Shown: positions 49,024 to 58,059 of the stretch, one piece after another
How the letters are laid out: each line of letters opens with the position of its first letter
Numbering within the stretch: the first letter of the stretch is position 1
From: Sphingobium trunci
Lineage (GTDB): Bacteria; Pseudomonadota; Alphaproteobacteria; Sphingomonadales; Sphingomonadaceae
Length of the DNA: 64,000 nucleotides
Assembly: GCF_022664535.1 (NCBI RefSeq)
Contig: NZ_JAKUJY010000003.1
Coordinates: 243,571 to 307,570, forward strand
Reading direction: 5' to 3'
Program-made: the position numbers and the translations under genes
Notes under the pieces: model-generated
Database searches by the model: none
What the model was told of the DNA's origin: nothing
What the model saw: the letters and a program-made list of their open reading frames with translations, nothing else

Positions 49024-50067
49024 CTATCCGCGCTCCTGATGCAGGGGAGGCACCGCGTCGGACTGGCGCCGGATGATCTGGTAATCCAGCCTGGCCAGCG
49101 CCTGCCCTTCCGATTCCCCGCCCGGTCCGCGTATCGCTCCGGCCAGCAGGGTCATGGCGGCCCGGCTCATGTCCCGGATCGGCTGCCTGACGGTGGTCAA
49201 TGCGGGCCAGATCGCGCCCGCCAGCGGCGTATCGTCAAAGCCGCAAACGCTCAGCTCCGCCGGGACGCTGATTTGCCGCTGGTGCGCGATCGTGATGGCG
49301 GCCGCCGCCATATCGTCATTGCAGGCGAAGATGGCGGTAGGCAGCACCGCGAGATCGAGCAGGCGCTCCGCCGCCTCCAGTCCGGAGCGATAGCTGAAAT
49401 CGCCCTCCACGATATAGTCCTCGCTCACCTCCAGCCCCTGCGCCGCCATGGTGCGGCGATAGCCCTCCAACCGGCGGTCGCTGGAGCGATGCCGGGGATT
49501 GCCGCGAATGAACGCGATGCGGCGATGGCCCAGTTCGATCAGATGACGGGTCATGTCGCTGGCCGCCTGGCCGTCATCGATCGCGACGACTGGCAGCCCG
49601 GTATGGACGCGGTCCGGCGCCATCATGACGGCCGGAACGCCCTGCCTTGCCAGCGCCTCGATCAATTCGTCCCAGTCGCACAGGGGCGGGGGCATGACGA
49701 CCCCGGACAAGCGGGCCTGGACGATCCGGGCCATCACCTCCTCAACCGGAACGCCGCTTTCGCATTGTTCGACGACCAGATGAAAATGGCGCCGCGCCGC
49801 CTCATCCATCCCGCCCAGCAGCAGTTCGCCCAGATAGGCCGATGTCGTGCTGCTGCGGTAGAGCAGCGCCACGCGCCGGTCGCCGCCCGCCAGCGCGCGG
49901 GCCGTGGCATTGGGAGCGTAGTTCAGTTCCGCTATCGCCTTCTCGACCTTGGCGCGGGTCGCCGGGCTGACCCAGCTCTGCTTGTTGGCGACGCGGGACA
50001 CCGTCATCACGGACACGCCGGCACGGGCGGCGACATCCCTTATCGTCGGTAATTTTCCACCGTTCAT
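49024..50067 (-). CDS. LacI-family repressor of the glucuronate genes
   Basis: A 347-residue LacI regulator. The helix-turn-helix and hinge are in 'TIRDVAARAGVSVMTVSRVA' and 'ATRAKVEKAIAELNYAPN'. The periplasmic-binding-like effector domain follows ('ALLYRSSTTSAYLGELLLGG', 'AIFACNDDMAAAAITIAHQ'). Its ATG overlaps the stop of the alpha-glucuronidase gene (ATGA), and a LacI-type operator lies at 52301. It probably represses the glucuronidase and the divergent transporter/uxaC/uxuB genes until a uronate appears. Confidence 0.88.
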   Translation of the reverse strand: MNGGKLPTIRDVAARAGVSVMTVSRVANKQSWVSPATRAKVEKAIAELNYAPNATARALAGGDRRVALLYRSSTTSAYLGELLLGGMDEAARRHFHLVVEQCESGVPVEEVMARIVQARLSGVVMPPPLCDWDELIEALARQGVPAVMMAPDRVHTGLPVVAIDDGQAASDMTRHLIELGHRRIAFIRGNPRHRSSDRRLEGYRRTMAAQGLEVSEDYIVEGDFSYRSGLEAAERLLDLAVLPTAIFACNDDMAAAAITIAHQRQISVPAELSVCGFDDTPLAGAIWPALTTVRQPIRDMSRAAMTLLAGAIRGPGGESEGQALARLDYQIIRRQSDAVPPLHQERG

Positions 50068-52235
50068 GGATGGCCCGGCGCGTAGGGAAAGCGCCGGGCC
50101 TTGTACCAGTCGAGATCATGTTCCGGTGCCGACGCGCCGGGGGGCAGGGGGCGCCTCGCGATCGACTGGAAATAGGCGATGCTGGCATCGCGCCACCATT
50201 GGGCCTCGCGACGCTGGATGCCCAGGAAGACCTGCGTCTGGGTGAAACGTTCCGAATCGATATAGGGCCGCAAGGAATCCCATATCGTCTGCATGTTGGC
50301 GACATAGGCCACGCCGTCATCATAATGATGGACCAGGCCGTCCCACAGCGTTTCTCCCGATTTCAGCTTCGCGTCCCAGCCGACATGATGGAACCACAGC
50401 AGGTCGCGTTCGGGCGTCGTCCGGGGGTCCGCCAGGATTTTGGCCAGCCGGGGTGCATATTGGCCGATGGCGTTGCTGCCGGTCCTCGTGCGGTCGAAGC
50501 CGATGCCCTGCGCGTCCGCCTTGTGATAATAGGCCGGGTTCCATTCGGGCCGGGCAAGGTCGGAAATCCAGGGTGCCGGGCCATAATGGTGGCCGGTGCC
50601 CATCAGATGGGCAAGGCCCAGCGGCGTCATATAGTCGACCGCCGCCTCGCGCGATCCCATCATCATGGCGACGACCGGCCCTGTGACCCTGGGATCGGGA
50701 GAGAAGGTCTGCGCGACCCATTCGCGCGCGATGGCCTCTGCCGGCAGGTCGGGATCCCAGGCGAGACGGCCGAAGGCATACCAGTCCGCCTGGTTGAAGA
50801 TCGATCCGCTCCAGTCGCGGTCCGCGCCGATATTGGCGACGCCCGCCATGCCGGTCAGCTTGTGGCCTTCCAGCGATCCGTCGATCACCCTGGCGACGGT
50901 CGATCCCTTGCCACGGGCGAAGGTATCGCTTTTCAGCACTTCCTCGAACAGGGGGCCGAGATAGGTGAGGTGCGTCGACTGGCCCAGATATTCCTTGGTG
51001 ATCTGGAACTCCATCATCAGCGGAGTCCTGGGCATGGCGCCGAACAGCGGGTGGAAGGGTTCGCGCGGCTGGAAGTCGATCGGACCATTTTTCACCTGCA
51101 CCAGCACATTGTCGGCGAACTGCCCGTCGAGCGGCTTGAAGTCGCTATAGGCCTGCTTGGCGCGATCGTCGGGATTGTCATGCGCATAGACGAAGGCGCG
51201 CCACATCACGATGCCGCCATGGGGCTTCACCGCCGCGGCCAGCATGTTCGCCCCATCGGCATGGGTGCGCCCGTAATCCTGCGGTCCCGGCTGGCCTTCG
51301 CTGTTCGCCTTGACCAGGAAACCGCCGAAATCCGGAATGGCCCGGTAGATTTCGTCCGCCTTCGCCTTCCACCAGGCGGCGACCTGCGGGTCGAGCGGAT
51401 CGGCCGACTTGAGGCCGGAAAGCTCCATCGGCGCCGTCCATTTGACGGACAGATAGACCTTGATGCCATAGGGGCGGAACAGGTCCGCCAGCGCCGCCGC
51501 CTTGGCGATATAGGGCGCGGTCAGGCTGTCGGACCTGGCATTCACATTGTTGAGGACCGTGCCGTTGATGCCGATCGAGGCATTGGCGCGGGCATAGTCG
51601 GTGTAGCGCGGTCCCTTCCAGTCCGGCAGGCGCCACCAGTCCCAGATGGATTGCCCGGCATAGCCGCGCTCCACCGTGCCATCCAGATTGTCCCAATGGT
51701 TGAGCAGCCGCAATTTCATGCGCGGGGCGCTGCGGATATCGAGCCGGTCGAGCGACGCGCCCGTGTCCGCCAGCCGCAAATAGGCATAGGCGCCATGGAG
51801 CAGGCCGATATCGCTGTTGGCGGCGATCAGCGTCACCGGCTGCCCGTTCCGGATGAGCGACCGGATGGCGTAGCCTTCATCGCCCAGCCCGTCGAGCTTG
51901 ACGGGCAGGCCGGGCGCGGACGCCGGGGTGGCCAGCCAGATCGCCCCCGCCTGCGGACTGCCTCCCTGCGGGCTGGCCCCCTGCGAACCGTCCGTCACGA
52001 CGGGAGCGATACCGCTCGCGCTGGTCAGGCCGCGCACCAGTTCATCGCGGGCGATGAGGGCGGTCGCGCCGCTTCCGGGCGCCATGACGGCGGCCGCGTG
52101 ACGGGCGATCGCCTCGGCGCTGCCGCCATTCGGCCGCGCATGATGCAGCCAGAGCGCATAGCCGTCCTCCGCCATGGCGGGCGCGGCCGCCGTCATGACG
52201 GCGGCGATGGTCCAGCAAAACAGGCGCGCGAACAT
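50064..52235 (-). CDS. Alpha-glucuronidase, glycoside hydrolase family 67
   Basis: A 723-residue exported GH67 enzyme that removes 4-O-methyl-glucuronic acid from glucuronoxylan oligosaccharides. A signal peptide ('AAVMTAAAPAMA') is followed by the N-terminal domain, then the TIM barrel. The conserved acid Glu is in 'KANSEGQPGPQDYGR' and the two carboxylates of the family are in 'NGPIDFQPREP' and 'LMMEFQITKEY'. The C-terminal helical domain has 'WFHHVGWDAKLKSGETLWDGL'-type sequence. The ATG at 52235 has AGAGGAAAGGGA upstream. It is co-transcribed with the LacI gene and divergent from the uronate transporter. Confidence 0.93.
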   Translation of the reverse strand: MFARLFCWTIAAVMTAAAPAMAEDGYALWLHHARPNGGSAEAIARHAAAVMAPGSGATALIARDELVRGLTSASGIAPVVTDGSQGASPQGGSPQAGAIWLATPASAPGLPVKLDGLGDEGYAIRSLIRNGQPVTLIAANSDIGLLHGAYAYLRLADTGASLDRLDIRSAPRMKLRLLNHWDNLDGTVERGYAGQSIWDWWRLPDWKGPRYTDYARANASIGINGTVLNNVNARSDSLTAPYIAKAAALADLFRPYGIKVYLSVKWTAPMELSGLKSADPLDPQVAAWWKAKADEIYRAIPDFGGFLVKANSEGQPGPQDYGRTHADGANMLAAAVKPHGGIVMWRAFVYAHDNPDDRAKQAYSDFKPLDGQFADNVLVQVKNGPIDFQPREPFHPLFGAMPRTPLMMEFQITKEYLGQSTHLTYLGPLFEEVLKSDTFARGKGSTVARVIDGSLEGHKLTGMAGVANIGADRDWSGSIFNQADWYAFGRLAWDPDLPAEAIAREWVAQTFSPDPRVTGPVVAMMMGSREAAVDYMTPLGLAHLMGTGHHYGPAPWISDLARPEWNPAYYHKADAQGIGFDRTRTGSNAIGQYAPRLAKILADPRTTPERDLLWFHHVGWDAKLKSGETLWDGLVHHYDDGVAYVANMQTIWDSLRPYIDSERFTQTQVFLGIQRREAQWWRDASIAYFQSIARRPLPPGASAPEHDLDWYKARRFPYAPGHP

Positions 52236-52300
52236 CGGTCCCTTTCCTCTCCCGCCCGCCCGGCCCGAAGGGCATTGACAGGCTGCTATTGTCGGAGCAA

Positions 52301-52314
52301 TGGTAACGTTATCA
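52301..52314. promoter_or_regulatory. LacI-type operator between alpha-glucuronidase and hexuronate transporter genes
   Basis: TGGTAACGTTATCA is a near-perfect palindrome with the central CG typical of LacI-family operators (12 of 14 positions symmetric). It lies 66 bp before the glucuronidase start and about 200 bp before the transporter start, in a 282-bp gap with no other feature that I can see. Confidence 0.6.
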
Positions 52315-52517
52315 GTCGCAGCGCCGCAAGCGATATTTTGAACGACCGAAAAGGGGGAGAGGCGTTTCGTGTTCCGGTACCGACATCCGCCACATGCCGC
52401 TTCCGGCATCCGCCACCGCCCCGTCCGGCGGCAGGATGCGACGCCTCATGACGATCCGCGCGCCTTCCTGCCTGTCGACCGGCTCGAATGCGTTGCGATG
52501 GTGGAGGGGTGAGGGGG

Positions 52518-53801
52518 ATGGACCGGGCGATGGCCAAACCCTCGGGCAAGCTCCGCTGGATCGTCTGCGGCCTGCTCTTCGCGGCGGTGGTGCTGAGCTA
52601 TATCGACCGGCTCGTCCTGCCGACGCTCAAACCCGATCTGCAGGCGCGCTACGGCTGGAGCGAGAGCGGCTATGCCGACCTCGCCATCTGGTTCCAGGCG
52701 GGCTACGGCATCGCCTATGTCTTCTTCGGCCGGTTGATCGACCGGATCGGCGCGCGGGCGGGCTATGCGCTGGCGGTGACATTGTGGACCATCGGCCATG
52801 TCGCCCACATCTTCTTCACCTCCACGGCGGGCATGCTGCTGGCGCGCATTCCGCTCGCGATCGGGGAGGCGGGGACCTTCCCCGCCGCCATCGCCGCGAC
52901 CAACGAATGGTTCCCCAGGAAGGAACGCGCCTTTGCGATCGGCATCTTCAATGCCGGGTCCAATGTCGGCGCGATCCTCACCCCGCTGATCGTACCGCTC
53001 ATTGCCGTGACGCTGGGATGGCGCTGGGCCTTCATCCTCACAGGCCTGCTGACCCTGGTCTGGCTGGCCGCCTGGCTCGGCTTCTATCGCCGCCCGCGCG
53101 AGAAGAAGGGGCTTTCGCCGGAGGAACTCGCCTGGATCGAGACCGATCCCGTCGATGCTCCACGCCCCATCCGCTGGCGCAGCCTGTTCGGCTATCGCCA
53201 GACATGGGCCTATATGCTCGGGCGGTTCCTGATCGATCCGGTCTGGTGGACCTTCCTCTTCTGGCTGCCCGATTTCTTCAACAAGCAATATGGCGTGAAG
53301 ATGCTCGACTTCGGGCCGCCGCTGATCGCCGTCTATCTCATGGCCGACATCGGGTCGGTGGCGGGCGGCTGGGCCTCCTCGCGCTTCATGGGGCGCGGAT
53401 GGAGCCTCAACCGGGCGCGAAAGAGCGCGCTGTTCCTGGCCGCCCTGTGCGCCGTGCCCATCGCCTTCGCCTCCCATGCGCCCTCGCTGTGGGTGGCGGT
53501 CGGGCTGATCGGCCTGGCATGCGCTGGCCATCAGGGCTTCTCCGCCAATCTCTACGCCCTGCCCGGCGACGTTTTCCCGCGCTGGATGGCGGGATCGGTC
53601 GTGGGGCTGGGCGGCCTGGCGGGCGCGATCGGCGGCATGCTGATGGCCAAGTTCGCCGGAACCATCCTGGAAAGCATCGGCAGCTACGGACCGATCTTCG
53701 CCGTGGCGTCCTGCGCCTATCTCGTCGCCCTCGCCGCCATCCATCTCATCCTGCCCCGCTATCAGGCGGTGGACAGCGCCCTTGCCGAAAGCCGCCCATG
53801 A
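52518..53801 (+). CDS. Hexuronate-type MFS transporter (ExuT/anion:cation symporter family)
   Basis: A 427-residue transporter with about 12 membrane segments. The start 'LRWIVCGLLFAAVVLSYIDR' and 'RYGWSESGYADLAIWFQAGY' match the ACS family (ExuT, GudP, DgoT). 'GTFPAAIAATNEWFPRKERA' and 'GIFNAGSNVGAILTPLIV' are further signatures. Its stop overlaps the uxaC start (ATGA). The substrate is most likely glucuronate/galacturonate. ATG at 52518 has GGAGG about 10 bases upstream; ATG at 52530 is possible. Confidence 0.88.
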   Translation: MDRAMAKPSGKLRWIVCGLLFAAVVLSYIDRLVLPTLKPDLQARYGWSESGYADLAIWFQAGYGIAYVFFGRLIDRIGARAGYALAVTLWTIGHVAHIFFTSTAGMLLARIPLAIGEAGTFPAAIAATNEWFPRKERAFAIGIFNAGSNVGAILTPLIVPLIAVTLGWRWAFILTGLLTLVWLAAWLGFYRRPREKKGLSPEELAWIETDPVDAPRPIRWRSLFGYRQTWAYMLGRFLIDPVWWTFLFWLPDFFNKQYGVKMLDFGPPLIAVYLMADIGSVAGGWASSRFMGRGWSLNRARKSALFLAALCAVPIAFASHAPSLWVAVGLIGLACAGHQGFSANLYALPGDVFPRWMAGSVVGLGGLAGAIGGMLMAKFAGTILESIGSYGPIFAVASCAYLVALAAIHLILPRYQAVDSALAESRP

Positions 53802-55213
53802 CCAAGCCCCTGCGCCTTCATCCCGACCGCCTGTTCCCGGCCGATCCACGCAGCCGGGATATCGCGCGGGCGCTCCATGCCACGGTCCGGGACCTGCCGA
53901 TCATCAGTCCCCACGGACATACCGATCCGCGCTGGTTCGCCTATGACGAGGCTTTCGCCAACCCGTCCGACCTGCTGATCGTGCCGGACCATTATGTGTT
54001 CCGGATGCTGATGAGCCAGGGGGTTCGCCTGGAGGAACTGGGCGTCCCGACAGCCGACGGCAGCGCGACGGAACAAGACCCCCGCGCGATCTGGCACCGC
54101 TTTGCCGCCCATTATCACCTGTTCCGGGGTACGCCCTCGCGCCTGTGGCTGGACTGGGTCTTTGCCGAGGCCTTCGGTATCGACGTGCGGCTGGAGGCGG
54201 CGACGGCGGACCATTATTACGATGTCATCGACGCCGCGCTCGGGACGCCCGCCTTCCGCCCCCGCGCCCTGTTCGAACACCATCACATGGAGGTGATCGC
54301 GACCACCGAAGGCCCCTGCGATCCCCTGGACCATCACCGCGCCATCCGGGAAAGCGGCTGGTCCGGGCGGGTCATCACCGCCTATCGCCCCGACCCGGTG
54401 ATGGACCCCGAAGCCCCCACCTTCGCGTCCAACGTCCGCGCCTTTTGCGCGATGGCGGGCGAGGATGCGGAAAGCTATGCGGCTTATCTGCGCGCCCATG
54501 AAAGACGCCGCGCCGATTTTCGCGCCGCCGGGGCCACCTCGACCGATCATGGCCATCCCAGCGCCTTTACCGCCCACTTGCCGCGCGCCGAGATCGAGGC
54601 GCTTTATGCCAGGGCGATGTCCGGGCCGGTCTCCGCCCGCGAGGCGGAACTGTTCCGCGGTCACATGCTGGTCGAAATGGCGCGCATGTCGATCGAGGAC
54701 GGCATGGTCATGCAACTGCATCCCGGCGTTCATCGCAGCCACAATGCAGCGGTGCTGGCGCGCTTCGGCCGCGACAAGGGCGGCGACATTCCGGTCGCGG
54801 GCGAATTTGTCCAGGCGCTGAAGCCGCTGCTCGATCTTTATGGCAATGATCCGCGCCTCACGCTCATCCTGTTCACCCTGGACGAGGACGTCTATTCGCG
54901 CGAACTGGCGCCGCTGGCGGGCCATTATCCCGCGCTCAGGCTGGGGCCGCCCTGGTGGTTCCACGACAGCCCGGAAGGAATGCGCCGTTTCCGCGAGCGA
55001 ACGACCGAGACGGCCGGCTTCTACAATATGGTCGGCTTCAACGACGATACGCGCGCCTTCCTGTCGATCCCGGCCCGGCACGACGTGGCCCGCCGCATGG
55101 ACTGCGCCTTTCTGGCAACCCTGGTCGCCGATCACAGGCTCGAGGAGGATGAGGCCTTCGAACTCGCCCACGCCCTCGCCTACCAACTCGCAAAAAAGGC
55201 TTATAAACTGTGA
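53798..55213 (+). CDS. uxaC: Glucuronate isomerase (uronate isomerase)
   Basis: A 471-residue amidohydrolase-fold isomerase turning D-glucuronate into D-fructuronate. Metal and substrate motifs are in 'ISPHGHTDPRWF', 'LFEHHHMEVIATTEGPCDPL', 'QLHPGVHRSHN' and 'YNMVGFNDDTRAFLSIPARH'. Length is normal. It overlaps the transporter upstream (ATGA) and uxuB downstream (GTGA). Confidence 0.95.
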   Translation: MTKPLRLHPDRLFPADPRSRDIARALHATVRDLPIISPHGHTDPRWFAYDEAFANPSDLLIVPDHYVFRMLMSQGVRLEELGVPTADGSATEQDPRAIWHRFAAHYHLFRGTPSRLWLDWVFAEAFGIDVRLEAATADHYYDVIDAALGTPAFRPRALFEHHHMEVIATTEGPCDPLDHHRAIRESGWSGRVITAYRPDPVMDPEAPTFASNVRAFCAMAGEDAESYAAYLRAHERRRADFRAAGATSTDHGHPSAFTAHLPRAEIEALYARAMSGPVSAREAELFRGHMLVEMARMSIEDGMVMQLHPGVHRSHNAAVLARFGRDKGGDIPVAGEFVQALKPLLDLYGNDPRLTLILFTLDEDVYSRELAPLAGHYPALRLGPPWWFHDSPEGMRRFRERTTETAGFYNMVGFNDDTRAFLSIPARHDVARRMDCAFLATLVADHRLEEDEAFELAHALAYQLAKKAYKL

Positions 55214-56682
55214 ACCGCCTTTCGTCGGGAACATTGGAAACATTGCCCGGCGATGTGATCCGCCCCGCCTATGACCGGGCGGCGGTCCGCTCCGGCGTGG
55301 TGCATCTGGGCATCGGCGCCTTTCACCGGGCGCATCAGGCGGTGGTGTTCGACGATGCGCTCCATGCGGGCGATCTGCGCTGGGGGATCGTCGGGGCATC
55401 GCTGCGCTCGCCTCAGGTGAGGGACCAGATGGCGCCGCAGGACGGGCTTTACACCCTGCTGGTCCGCGATGGCGGGGTGGAGCGGCGGCGGATCATCGGC
55501 GCGGTCGGCAAAGTCATCGTCGCGCCGGAAGAACCGCAGGCGCTGCTCGCCGCGCTGGCCTCGCCCGACACCCATATCGTCACGCTGACCGTCACGGAAA
55601 AAGGCTATCGGCTGGACCCGGTCACCGGCACGCTGATCGAGGATGATCCCCAGCTCGCCGCCGATCTGCTGTCGCTCGAAAGCCCCCGGACCGCGCCCGG
55701 CTTTCTGGTGGCCGCACTGGGGCGCCGCCGCGCGGCAGGCCTGGCCCCCTTTACCGCCATCTCCTGCGACAATCTGCCGCATAACGGAACCCGGCTTCGC
55801 CAGGCGGTGCTGGCGCTGGCCCACAGGCACGATCCGGCGCTGGCGGCGTGGATCGAGGCGGAAGGGGCCTTCCCGGAAACCATGGTCGACCGCATCGTCC
55901 CCGCGACCACGGAAGATGATGTCGCGGCCCTGGCCGAAAGGCTGGGGGTCGAGGACCGGGCGATGGTCAAGACCGAACCCTTCATCCAATGGGTGATAGA
56001 GGACAGGTTTTGCGGCCCCCGTCCGGATTTTGGCGCAGGCGTCCAACTGACCGCCGCCGTCGCCCCCTGGGAAGAGGCCAAATTGCGCCTGCTGAACGGC
56101 GCCCACAGCGCCATCGCCTATCTCGGCGGTCTGGCGGGCATCGGCCATGTCCATGAAGTGCTGGCCCTGCCCGAAGCCCGCCTGTTCGTGGAATCCCTGT
56201 GGGACGAGGCGCAGACCACGCTGACGCCGCCACCCGAACTCGATATCGCCGCCTATCGCCGCGACCTGATGGCCCGCTTCGACAATCCGACATTGCGTCA
56301 CAGCACACGGCAGATCGCGATGGACGGGTCGCAGAAACTGCCCCAGCGACTGCTGGCGACGATCAGCGCAAGGCTGGAGGCGGGACAGGGCATCCAAGCG
56401 TTGTCGCTCGCCGTCGCTGGCTGGATTCGTTGGCAGGCGGGACGGGATGATCGGGGCGGAACCCATGTCGTCGACGATCCGCTGGCGCCAGCTCTGGCGA
56501 CCTGCCTGGCCGAAGCCCGGACAACCGCGCAACGGGTCGCTGCCATCATGGGCTTCGATGTCGTCATCCCGTCCTCGCTGGCCGCCGATGATCGGTTCGG
56601 CGCGGCGCTCATTCACTGGCTCGCCATTCTGGAAACGCAGGGCGCCTTGGCCGCGCTCGCCCGTTTTCACGGAGAGAAATAA
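55210..56682 (+). CDS. uxuB: Fructuronate reductase / mannitol dehydrogenase family
   Basis: A 490-residue NAD-dependent polyol dehydrogenase that reduces D-fructuronate to D-mannonate. The N-terminal Rossmann stretch is 'VVHLGIGAFHRAHQAVVFDD', with 'SCDNLPHNGTRLRQAV' and the catalytic Lys region 'EEAKLRLLNGAHSAIAYLGG'. The GTG at 55210 overlaps the uxaC stop. Mannonate dehydratase (UxuA) and KDG kinase are not in the window. Confidence 0.92.
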   Translation: MNRLSSGTLETLPGDVIRPAYDRAAVRSGVVHLGIGAFHRAHQAVVFDDALHAGDLRWGIVGASLRSPQVRDQMAPQDGLYTLLVRDGGVERRRIIGAVGKVIVAPEEPQALLAALASPDTHIVTLTVTEKGYRLDPVTGTLIEDDPQLAADLLSLESPRTAPGFLVAALGRRRAAGLAPFTAISCDNLPHNGTRLRQAVLALAHRHDPALAAWIEAEGAFPETMVDRIVPATTEDDVAALAERLGVEDRAMVKTEPFIQWVIEDRFCGPRPDFGAGVQLTAAVAPWEEAKLRLLNGAHSAIAYLGGLAGIGHVHEVLALPEARLFVESLWDEAQTTLTPPPELDIAAYRRDLMARFDNPTLRHSTRQIAMDGSQKLPQRLLATISARLEAGQGIQALSLAVAGWIRWQAGRDDRGGTHVVDDPLAPALATCLAEARTTAQRVAAIMGFDVVIPSSLAADDRFGAALIHWLAILETQGALAALARFHGEK

Positions 56683-56742
56683 TGTTCTCCGCCCCGACAT
56701 GTGCGCATCCGGGCGAACCTCTGATCCTCCCCCGAGGAACCT

Positions 56743-56776
56743 GAGGGCCGGTCGCGACACCGGCCCTCCTTCTTTT
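56743..56776 (+). terminator. Terminator-like hairpin between uxuB and the SGNH esterase gene
   Basis: GAGGGCCGGT and ACCGGCCCTC form a perfect 10-bp stem with a 6-base loop, followed by CTTCTTTTG. It lies only 17 bp before the esterase ATG, so it may attenuate read-through from the uxaC-uxuB operon. Confidence 0.7.
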
Positions 56777-56793
56777 GATCCTGGAAACAGAAT

Positions 56794-58023
56794 ATGCGCA
56801 TCGCTCTTCTCCTTCTTCCGCTGGCGGCCTCTGCTGCTGCGCCCGCAGTTGCGGCGCCCTGCGCGCGGCAGTGGGTTGCCGGATGGGCCTCCGCGCAGAT
56901 GGCGCCGACGGGCGAAAACCGGCTGCCGCCCGACATGCTGGAGGACAGCACTCTGCGCCAGATCATCCGTTCGTCCATTGCCGGCGGCCGGGTTCGGGTG
57001 CGCCTTTCGAATGTGGCGGGAAGCCGGTCCCTGCATCTTCACGGAGCCACCCTGTCCCGCGCGCTCGCTGCCAAAGGATCAGCGATCGATGCAAAGTCCC
57101 TCCTTCCCCTCCGTTTCGATGGTCAGGCGGATGTCACGATCCCGCCCGGCGCGGATTATCTGTCCGATCCGGTAAGCCTGCCGGTCCAGCCGTTCGACAA
57201 TCTGACGGTCAGCATCCACTTTGACGAGGGAGCTTCCGGCCAGACATCCCATCCAGGTTCCCGAGCGACCAGCTGGCTGCTCAAGGGCGATCATCTGGGC
57301 GATGCCGCCATGGCGGGCGCCACCGCCGTGGAACATTGGTTTTCCCTGAGCGCGCTGGAGGTGGAAACCTGCAAGCCCTCTGCCGCCATCGTCGCCCTGG
57401 GCGATTCCATCACTGACGGCCGGGGAGCGACGACGGACGGCAACGACCGATGGACCGATAATCTGGCCCGCAGGCTTCAGGCGGATTCGAGGACGCGCCA
57501 TCTGTCCATCATTAACCAGGGCATAGGCGGCAACCGCCTGCTGGACGACGGCCTGGGTCCCAACGCTTTGGCGCGGCTCGATCGGGATGTTCTGGCGCAG
57601 CCGGGAGTCCGCTATCTGATCCTCCTCGAAGGCATCAACGATATCGGCACCCTCACGCGCGAAGCACCCGTCAGCGATGCGCAACATGCCCGGCTGGTGT
57701 CCCGCATGATCGGCGCATACCGCCAGATCATCGCGCGCGCCCGCGGCAAGGGCATCAAGGTGATCGGCGCAACCATCATGCCCTTCATGGGTTCGGCCTA
57801 TTATCATCCGGATGCCCGCAACGAGGCGGACAGGCAGGCGGTCAACCAGTGGATCAGGCAGCCTGGGAATTTCGACGCGGTGATCGATTTCGATCGGCTC
57901 ATGCGGGATCCTGCGCGCCCGGATCATTTACGGCCGCGTTTCGATGTCGGCGATTCCCTGCATCCTTCCCCGGAAGGCTATCGTGCCATGGGGGAAGCGA
58001 TTCCGCTCGACCTGTTCCGATGA
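56794..58023 (+). CDS. Secreted SGNH/GDSL-family esterase
   Basis: A 409-residue exported esterase. The signal peptide ends at 'APAVAAP'. The N-terminal 190 residues form an extra beta-rich domain; the SGNH catalytic domain starts at 'ALGDSITDGRG' (Ser, block I), then 'NQGIGGNRLL' (Gly, block II), 'LLEGINDIGT' (Asn, block III) and 'DSLHPSPEGYRAMG' (Asp/His, block V). Such two-part enzymes deacetylate plant polysaccharides. Its place after the glucuronate genes suggests action on acetylated glucuronoxylan; that is inference. Confidence 0.88.
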   Translation: MRIALLLLPLAASAAAPAVAAPCARQWVAGWASAQMAPTGENRLPPDMLEDSTLRQIIRSSIAGGRVRVRLSNVAGSRSLHLHGATLSRALAAKGSAIDAKSLLPLRFDGQADVTIPPGADYLSDPVSLPVQPFDNLTVSIHFDEGASGQTSHPGSRATSWLLKGDHLGDAAMAGATAVEHWFSLSALEVETCKPSAAIVALGDSITDGRGATTDGNDRWTDNLARRLQADSRTRHLSIINQGIGGNRLLDDGLGPNALARLDRDVLAQPGVRYLILLEGINDIGTLTREAPVSDAQHARLVSRMIGAYRQIIARARGKGIKVIGATIMPFMGSAYYHPDARNEADRQAVNQWIRQPGNFDAVIDFDRLMRDPARPDHLRPRFDVGDSLHPSPEGYRAMGEAIPLDLFR

Positions 58024-58059
58024 TGGTCTGCCCGGTAAATCAGCGCCCCGAAAACAGGG

